Source of the DNA: CAZLRH01 sp964562015
Lineage (GTDB): Bacteria > Verrucomicrobiota > Verrucomicrobiia > Opitutales > JABDGR01
Direction of reading: 5' to 3'
Assembly (NCBI GenBank): GCA_964562015.1
Contig: CAZLRH010000049.1
Span: 1-9,004, forward strand
DNA length: 9,004 bases
The notes under the pieces are model-generated. The model made no database searches. It worked only from the letters and a program-made list of their open reading frames with translations, and was not told where the DNA came from. This document shows positions 5,552 through 9,004 of the stretch, piece by piece. Numbering within the stretch: position 1 is the first letter of the stretch; each line of letters opens with the position of its first letter. The translations under genes and the position numbers were made by a program.

Positions 5552-5940
5552 GCGTAGAACTTGAGGAGCAGTGCCGGGCTTTGGAAGCAGAGAATGCTTT
5601 GCTTCGTAAACGTATAAAAAATTTAGTAGGCGCCAAACAGGATGTTAACGCTTACCGCGCTTCGCGTTTTTTAAAGCTCACTGCGTACGAGAGTGCGCTT
5701 ATTAGTGAGCTGTTGAATTATGAATTTCGTCGGAGAGAACAGCTACGGGACAAGATATATTCTCCGAGGTTGGCCCCGCCCGGGGCAAACATTATCGACG
5801 TGTTTGTCTGTAAAATGAGAAAGAAATTGAAACCTTTCGGCGTGCGCATCTGCACGGCTTGGGGCCAAGGCTACTACCTCACACCGGAGGACAAAAAGAA
5901 AATACGCGATATTTTAGAAGAAAATCTCGTACTTGAATAA
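5548..5940 (+). CDS. Coiled-coil plus OmpR/PhoB-type winged-helix protein (130 aa)
   Basis: Residues 1-25 form a short heptad-like coiled coil (LEEQCRALEAENALLRKRI). Residues ~43-112 match the OmpR/PhoB effector winged helix (Trans_reg_C): LTAYESALISELL, then RREQLRDKI, the recognition helix IDVFVCKMRKKL (83-94), and the closing hairpin ICTAWGQGYYL (101-111), equivalent to 'I.TVrG.GY.L'. There is no receiver domain, so it is not a two-component response regulator; the coiled coil probably provides dimerisation. It is likely a phage transcription regulator binding direct repeats. ATGA overlap with the DUF2800 gene implies coupled translation; GAGGA lies about ten bases upstream. Confidence 0.8.
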   Translation: MSVELEEQCRALEAENALLRKRIKNLVGAKQDVNAYRASRFLKLTAYESALISELLNYEFRRREQLRDKIYSPRLAPPGANIIDVFVCKMRKKLKPFGVRICTAWGQGYYLTPEDKKKIRDILEENLVLE

Positions 5941-5950
5941 GGGTAGAGCC

Positions 5951-6163
5951 ATGAACGACTTCGAACACGCCATAAAATACTATCCCGATGTAGCGGGTTT
6001 TGGTTATACTGTATCGGAGATAGTTAAAGGGGAGAAGGTTTTGCGCGTGGTATCCCCTGCGCGTTGGCGGGATCCTTGGACGTGCGGAATGCGGGGTTTG
6101 CTCGAGGCCATTAACTTACGGCATGTTGCAGCCGCACACGCTCACGAGCTAGAAGCGTGTTAA
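5951..6163 (+). CDS. Hypothetical protein (70 aa)
   Basis: Start ATG 5951 (MNDFEHAIKYY) was chosen over a TTG at 5933 that would overlap the end of the upstream gene; GAG lies five bases before it in a purine-rich stretch. The middle is strand-rich (GYTVSEIVKGEKVLRVVSP) and the C-terminal part helical with several His residues (LRHVAAAHAHELEAC). No family is recognised. It sits 10 bases after the winged-helix gene and 14 before the next start, inside the rightward operon. Confidence 0.65.
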   Translation: MNDFEHAIKYYPDVAGFGYTVSEIVKGEKVLRVVSPARWRDPWTCGMRGLLEAINLRHVAAAHAHELEAC

Positions 6164-6177
6164 CGAGGGAGGCTAAA

Positions 6178-6360
6178 ATGCTTGCGTTATTTCTCATAGA
6201 TGTCGGTGCTTTTTTGCAGGAGCTTAAAGAAACTCTTGTTCCGGTAGAACGAAGAGAAATGCGCGCGGCGTTAAAACGTTGGTCTGTCACGCGCTGCGTT
6301 ATGCTTAATAATCTTGAACCGCGAGAGCAGTTCGCAATTAAAAGTTTGGAAAGAGCATGA
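6178..6360 (+). CDS. Hypothetical protein (60 aa)
   Basis: ATG 6178 has an excellent ribosome-binding site (GGGAGG, five bases upstream) and is preferred to a GTG at 6157 that overlaps the previous gene. The product is a probable two- to three-helix protein beginning with a hydrophobic stretch (MLALFLIDVGAFLQEL) that is too interrupted to be a sure membrane span, followed by charged helices (VERREMRAALKRW). The function is unknown. Its stop overlaps the next start (ATGA at 6357-6360). Confidence 0.65.
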   Translation: MLALFLIDVGAFLQELKETLVPVERREMRAALKRWSVTRCVMLNNLEPREQFAIKSLERA

Positions 6361-6533
6361 AAAATTATTCTTCCCAAGTAGTGAAAGAGTATTTAAAAGC
6401 CGGCTACGTTGTTCTTCACCCAACGAAGCACGGCGTTCTTTACTCTAAACCGAACAAGCCTATCATTTTAATCGGACCGAACATCACAAACTCAAAAATG
6501 GCGAGTCGTCTGATCCGAGACTTGAAAAAATGA
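6357..6533 (+). CDS. Small protein with HicA-like topology (58 aa)
   Basis: A 58-aa frame with ATGA overlaps at both ends (6357-6360 and 6530-6533), so it is firmly embedded in the operon. The sequence suggests helix (SQVVKEYLKAG), three strands (YVVLHPT, GVLYSKP, PIILIGPN) and a final helix (SKMASRLIRDLKK). This is the alpha-beta-beta-beta-alpha order of HicA toxins, and a His (H25 in TKHG) falls near the position of the catalytic His of HicA. The similarity is one of topology rather than clear sequence, and no HicB-like antitoxin is adjacent. It may be an orphan dsRNA-binding-fold protein. Confidence 0.6.
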   Translation: MKNYSSQVVKEYLKAGYVVLHPTKHGVLYSKPNKPIILIGPNITNSKMASRLIRDLKK

Positions 6534-6967
6534 AAAAACTTATTCTTTGCGATCTTGATGGGACGCTCGCGGATTGTCAACATCGCGTTCATCTAATTCT
6601 TACAGAACCTAAAAAATGGACCGAGTTTTTCGCCGCATGCCCAGGGGATAAACCCATTTCGCACACGATTGAGTTACTGCGAGCCCTTAGTCACGCGTAT
6701 GAAATCTGGATTACGTCTGGACGATCGGATGAGTGCCGAGCGGATACCGAAAGCTGGCTTCTTGCCAACAAAGTGAGCTACGACCGCTTAGTTATGCGCG
6801 AGGCGAAAGACCATACCGACGACGGGGTTTTAAAACCCCGTTGGTTAGAGGACGGAACGATCCCCAAAGGGCGTGTAGCTTTTGCCTTGGACGATAGAAA
6901 CCGGGTTGTCGCCAGTTGGCGTGCCGCGGGGGTACCGTGCTTTCAAGTCGCAGAGGGGGATTTTTAA
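6530..6967 (+). CDS. Stand-alone polynucleotide 3'-phosphatase (HAD, T4 Pnk-like), 145 aa
   Basis: HAD-superfamily phosphatase resembling the C-terminal half of T4 polynucleotide kinase/phosphatase. Motif I is DLDGTLAD (8-15; nucleophile D8, acid/base D10), motif II ITSGR (61-65), the motif III Lys is probably K102, and motif IV ALDDRNRVVASWRAAGV (119-135) with D121/D122. The end CFQVAEGDF closely parallels the end of T4 Pnk as I recall it. There is no P-loop kinase domain, so it should remove 3' phosphates (or 2',3'-cyclic phosphates) from DNA or RNA ends without phosphorylating 5' ends. It starts in an ATGA overlap with no clear ribosome-binding site of its own. It fits a role in end repair, for example after host anticodon nuclease or damage. 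Confidence 0.85.
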   Translation: MKKLILCDLDGTLADCQHRVHLILTEPKKWTEFFAACPGDKPISHTIELLRALSHAYEIWITSGRSDECRADTESWLLANKVSYDRLVMREAKDHTDDGVLKPRWLEDGTIPKGRVAFALDDRNRVVASWRAAGVPCFQVAEGDF

Positions 6968-7177
6968 ATGCCCCTCGTGAACACCAAGCAAGAACTAGCA
7001 AAGATTCAGAAGCTAACAAACGAGATTAAAGACGCGCTGGAGTACAAAAGCCTTCCTTCTACCTGTGAGTGTAGTTCGTGTTCCCGAGGGATGAGGGGTA
7101 TTGACAAGGAGCCTTGCTGTTTCTGCCATCCTACAAAGGAGGGCGGAAGTAAATACGAAAGAGGATACGGGGCGTAA
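6968..7177 (+). CDS. Cys-rich small protein, possible zinc knuckle (69 aa)
   Basis: The N-terminal 25 residues are a charged amphipathic helix (TKQELAKIQKLTNEIKDAL). The C-terminal half holds C33, C35, C38, C50, C51, C53 and H54 (CECSSC and CCFCH), which could form a small zinc site. ATG follows the stop of the phosphatase gene directly; GAGGGGG lies about eight bases upstream inside that gene. No named family is recognised. It is the last of the tightly packed rightward genes; 83 bases follow before the next, in which I see only a ribosome-binding site and no clear promoter. Confidence 0.65.
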   Translation: MPLVNTKQELAKIQKLTNEIKDALEYKSLPSTCECSSCSRGMRGIDKEPCCFCHPTKEGGSKYERGYGA

Positions 7178-7260
7178 CGCAAGGTTTGAAAAAAGGGTGA
7201 ATAGCTAACGAAAAAGGGCTAGAGTGATACTAGGATAAAAACAACTAACACAGGTGAAAT

Positions 7261-8157
7261 ATGAATAGGTTTTTAGTTGGGGCGTTTTGCGTATTGATTA
7301 TGACGGGTTTTGCGGCAAGCGACACCGTCGTGGATTCGGGCCAGGCTTTTATGGGGATGGGCATATCCACCGGATCGGGTGTTGGAAATGTTCAGCTTTG
7401 GGATCCTCCGGGCTCCGCCGTTACCTTATATCTCGATAAAGTAATCGTAGTCGGGACTTCGGACGTCGGCGCAGATATTCGTAAAATAACCTCCCCAACG
7501 GGGTCTATTTTTGGACATATTCAAAATAAAAAACTGGACGGCCCTGCTAGCCCCGCGGAAATTTTTACGTATTCCGGTTCGGCACCTAACATCGAGCCTT
7601 TTCAGGAAGTGTGGTTGGGCGGAACCTACAACGATCGGGCATACACTTTTGATCCCGCGATAGAAATCCCTCAAGGAACGGGCGTGAGTGTTGGCATGGC
7701 AAACACAAGCACGTGCATAGCGTCGTTTCAGTGGCGACAACAGGCGGCAACTGTTGTTGCCGGTGCTCCCCAGGAAATGGTGGTTACTAACCTATCGAAT
7801 AGTGGAAACGCCTTTGATAGCAACGAATCGACCTATGCGAATCTTAGCTCCACTTCGTTCTATTTAGGGAAAACATGGTCAACGCAGAAGACGTTAACTA
7901 GGCTTGTGCTGAAAAGCCCCACAGGAAGAAGCTTTTCTGGAGGCACTCCCGGACGTACTTATTCTTGGACGCTTGAAGTCTATAACGGAACTACGTGGAG
8001 CACTGCAACTACAGGAAGCTACACAGAGGCCAATCAAAGCACCCAAAGCGTTATGGACGTATCCTCGCTGTCTGTAACGGGATGGGGACATAGGATTACC
8101 GTTGTTGACCCCGATGTGGCAGATCATAGGGTTTCGGAGATTCTGTTTTACTTTTAA
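7261..8157 (+). CDS. Signal-peptide protein with discoidin-like C-terminus (298 aa)
   Basis: Begins with a Sec-type signal peptide: R3, hydrophobic core 4-19, likely cleavage after A-A-S20. Residues ~24-159 look like a beta-sandwich (VGNVQLWDPPGSAVTLYLDKV, ending ASFQWRQ) of the sort seen in phage surface or virion-associated proteins. Residues ~173-298 resemble a discoidin/F5-8C carbohydrate-binding fold: NAFDSNESTYANL, LTRLVLKSPTG, YSWTLEVYNGTTW, and the closing VSEILFYF. AGGTG lies four bases before ATG. It probably acts outside the cytoplasm or on the particle, binding sugars. A signal peptide on a phage protein beside replication genes is unexpected; it could be a lysogenic-conversion gene or a virion protein. 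Confidence 0.7.
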   Translation: MNRFLVGAFCVLIMTGFAASDTVVDSGQAFMGMGISTGSGVGNVQLWDPPGSAVTLYLDKVIVVGTSDVGADIRKITSPTGSIFGHIQNKKLDGPASPAEIFTYSGSAPNIEPFQEVWLGGTYNDRAYTFDPAIEIPQGTGVSVGMANTSTCIASFQWRQQAATVVAGAPQEMVVTNLSNSGNAFDSNESTYANLSSTSFYLGKTWSTQKTLTRLVLKSPTGRSFSGGTPGRTYSWTLEVYNGTTWSTATTGSYTEANQSTQSVMDVSSLSVTGWGHRITVVDPDVADHRVSEILFYF

Positions 8158-8211
8158 CTATGCGCGGTCTTCCTTTTGTGACTCTGTGGGAATCGAGTCG
8201 TAATACTACAC

Positions 8212-8430
8212 TTAAGGAATCAGTCGAAAGACGAAGTGCCCAACGCCGCGCACCAGATTTACGATTTTGCATAATGAAAGGCCGAGCTTCTTTCCTCGGG
8301 CTAATTCTTCATCCGTAAGCGCGGTAAGGAAGCACGTTTTTTCGGGATCGAAAGGGTCTTCCTGAAGTATAGGAACGCCTCCGTAGCTTAAAGCCTTCGT
8401 CTGTGAACTAGAAGTAGTCTTGTTGCACAT
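8212..8430 (-). CDS. Hypothetical protein (72 aa)
   Basis: Leftward frame, MCNKTTSSSQ at the start, a FLTALTDEELARGKKLGLSLCKIV helical stretch in the middle and a hydrophobic end. There is a moderate GGG about nine bases before ATG 8430. The first 43 bases overlap the preceding leftward gene (8388-8528) in another frame. No family is recognised. It ends 54 bases from the convergent gene at 8157; I see only a weak 5-bp hairpin (8180-8199) in between. Confidence 0.5.
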   Translation of the reverse strand: MCNKTTSSSQTKALSYGGVPILQEDPFDPEKTCFLTALTDEELARGKKLGLSLCKIVNLVRGVGHFVFRLIP

Positions 8431-8528
8431 CGAGGACGGCCCTTTCTTATCCCTTTTGGAAGTGTTCTTTTACCTACTAGTAATCGTGTAGGATTGAACA
8501 TTATTTTATCCCCAACGTTAAAACTCAT
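8388..8528 (-). CDS. Small basic hypothetical protein (46 aa)
   Basis: Begins MSFNVGDKIMFNPTRLLVGK and continues with many Arg/Lys to ...VHRRRL. It has one of the best ribosome-binding sites in the window (AAGGAGG about six bases before ATG), and its ATG is one base after the stop of the 89-aa gene upstream, so coupling is likely. 'VGDKIMFNP' resembles the first strand of a small beta-barrel. It overlaps the next gene by 43 bases. The late, Arg-rich part over the overlap may instead reflect a frameshift that would join it to the 72-aa frame. Confidence 0.55.
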   Translation of the reverse strand: MSFNVGDKIMFNPTRLLVGKRTLPKGIRKGRPRCATRLLLVHRRRL

Positions 8529-8529
8529 C

Positions 8530-8799
8530 TCACCCCTCCTTCTTTCCCGTGGCTTCGAGCAGTGCGAAACGGATTATCTTCTTCACTATGTTTGGCTTCA
8601 TCCAGAAATTTCCCTTGTTATCTGACCCAAAATGATTGAAGACATTGTTTGTTGTTTCTTCCGCCAAAGCCTCTATATCAACGGCAGGGCGGGAGGCTAT
8701 AGCATCTTTCTGTAGGTCTTCAATCAACCCGTGAATGCCACCAAGGTCAATCTTCGCAAGAGATTGATTTTCTGCGTACCATTCTTCTGCACTTTTCAT
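8530..8799 (-). CDS. Hypothetical phage protein (89 aa)
   Basis: Leftward gene with a strong Shine-Dalgarno (AAGGGAG, six bases before ATG 8799). MKSAEEWYAENQ is a start often seen in short phage proteins. The rest is helical (GIHGLIEDLQKDAIA, VDIEALAEETTNNVF, PNIVKKIIRFALLEATG). No catalytic motif is visible. It is the second visible gene of a leftward operon entering from the right edge. Confidence 0.7.
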   Translation of the reverse strand: MKSAEEWYAENQSLAKIDLGGIHGLIEDLQKDAIASRPAVDIEALAEETTNNVFNHFGSDNKGNFWMKPNIVKKIIRFALLEATGKKEG

Positions 8800-8826
8800 A
8801 TCAGTCTCCCTTCGGTCGTTTTTGGA

Positions 8827-9004
8827 TTAGTCATCCCAGCCCCCATTCCAGAGGTAGTTAGGTTGAGGAGTAAATTTGCCAAAAAACTTTACCCAAAATA
8901 AATATCTTCGCTCACGCATTTCGTCGATGAAATTTAAAACGGAATGCCGTATGGGATCGGCATCTTTGCCGAGGGGAGAAGCGGGAGCTTTGTCTGTGTT
9001 TGTC
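8827..9004 (-). CDS. C-terminal end of a leftward gene (partial at right edge)
   Basis: An open frame comes in from the right edge and stops with TAA at 8829-8827; 58 residues are visible. They include HSVLNFIDEMRERRYLFWVKFF, an amphipathic to hydrophobic stretch, and an aromatic, Gly-rich end (NYLWNGGWDD). It is on the same strand as the next gene with 27 bases between them, consistent with one operon. The function cannot be told from this fragment. Confidence 0.6.
   Translation of the reverse strand, partial: TNTDKAPASPLGKDADPIRHSVLNFIDEMRERRYLFWVKFFGKFTPQPNYLWNGGWDD

Noticed and set aside
8180..8199. Hairpin GACTC/GAGTC between the convergent genes as a terminator
   Set aside because: Only five pairs plus weak G-U extensions and no T-run on either strand.
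1..9004. CRISPR arrays, tRNA genes, insertion sequences, attachment sites
   Set aside because: No regularly spaced repeats, cloverleaf, transposase motif or matched attachment-like repeats were recognised by eye.

Overview
The window looks like part of a tailed-phage genome (or a related prophage or satellite). It has densely packed short genes, many ATGA start/stop overlaps, a primase-polymerase/ATPase replication protein, a DUF2800 Cas4-like nuclease, a T4 Pnk-type 3'-phosphatase and small DNA-binding proteins. There is no rRNA, tRNA, housekeeping gene, integrase, capsid or terminase gene in view. Canonical Shine-Dalgarno sites and sigma70-type promoters point to a bacterial host, but the sequence does not let me name it. 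A run of exactly 100 N marks an unsized assembly gap.

Layout: (1) 1-1316, rightward: the end of an upstream gene, a 66-aa gene, then a cluster of very small genes that I read as a duplicated module. The unit is [94-aa protein A, tiny membrane peptide, ~60-aa protein B], with an ATGA overlap between the peptide and B. In the second copy A is truncated and has no ordinary start codon. A hairpin at 1325-1353 may end this unit. (2) 1375-3566, leftward: a 62-aa AlpA/excisionase-like DNA-binding protein followed by a 660-aa primase-polymerase/zinc/RecA-like ATPase protein. (3) 3601-3674: back-to-back sigma70-like promoters, each with a 17-bp spacer. A perfect 7-bp inverted repeat covers most of both -35 boxes. 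(4) 3719-8157, rightward: a gene interrupted by the N gap, the DUF2800 nuclease, a receiver-less OmpR/PhoB-like winged-helix protein, small unknown genes, a possible HicA-fold protein, a stand-alone polynucleotide 3'-phosphatase, a Cys-rich protein, and a signal-peptide protein with a discoidin-like C-terminus. (5) 8212-9004, leftward: four small unknown genes, two of which overlap, the last running off the right edge.

How it may work: regions 2-4 resemble an early replication/regulation block. A divergent promoter switch would set the balance between the replication protein with its AlpA-like partner and a rightward operon for nucleic-acid processing (nuclease, 3'-end phosphatase, transcription regulator). 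The AlpA plus primase-ATPase pair also recalls phage satellites, but the window is too short to decide. The most unusual structure is the duplicated micro-gene module at the left end, most of which falls below ordinary gene-calling length limits.
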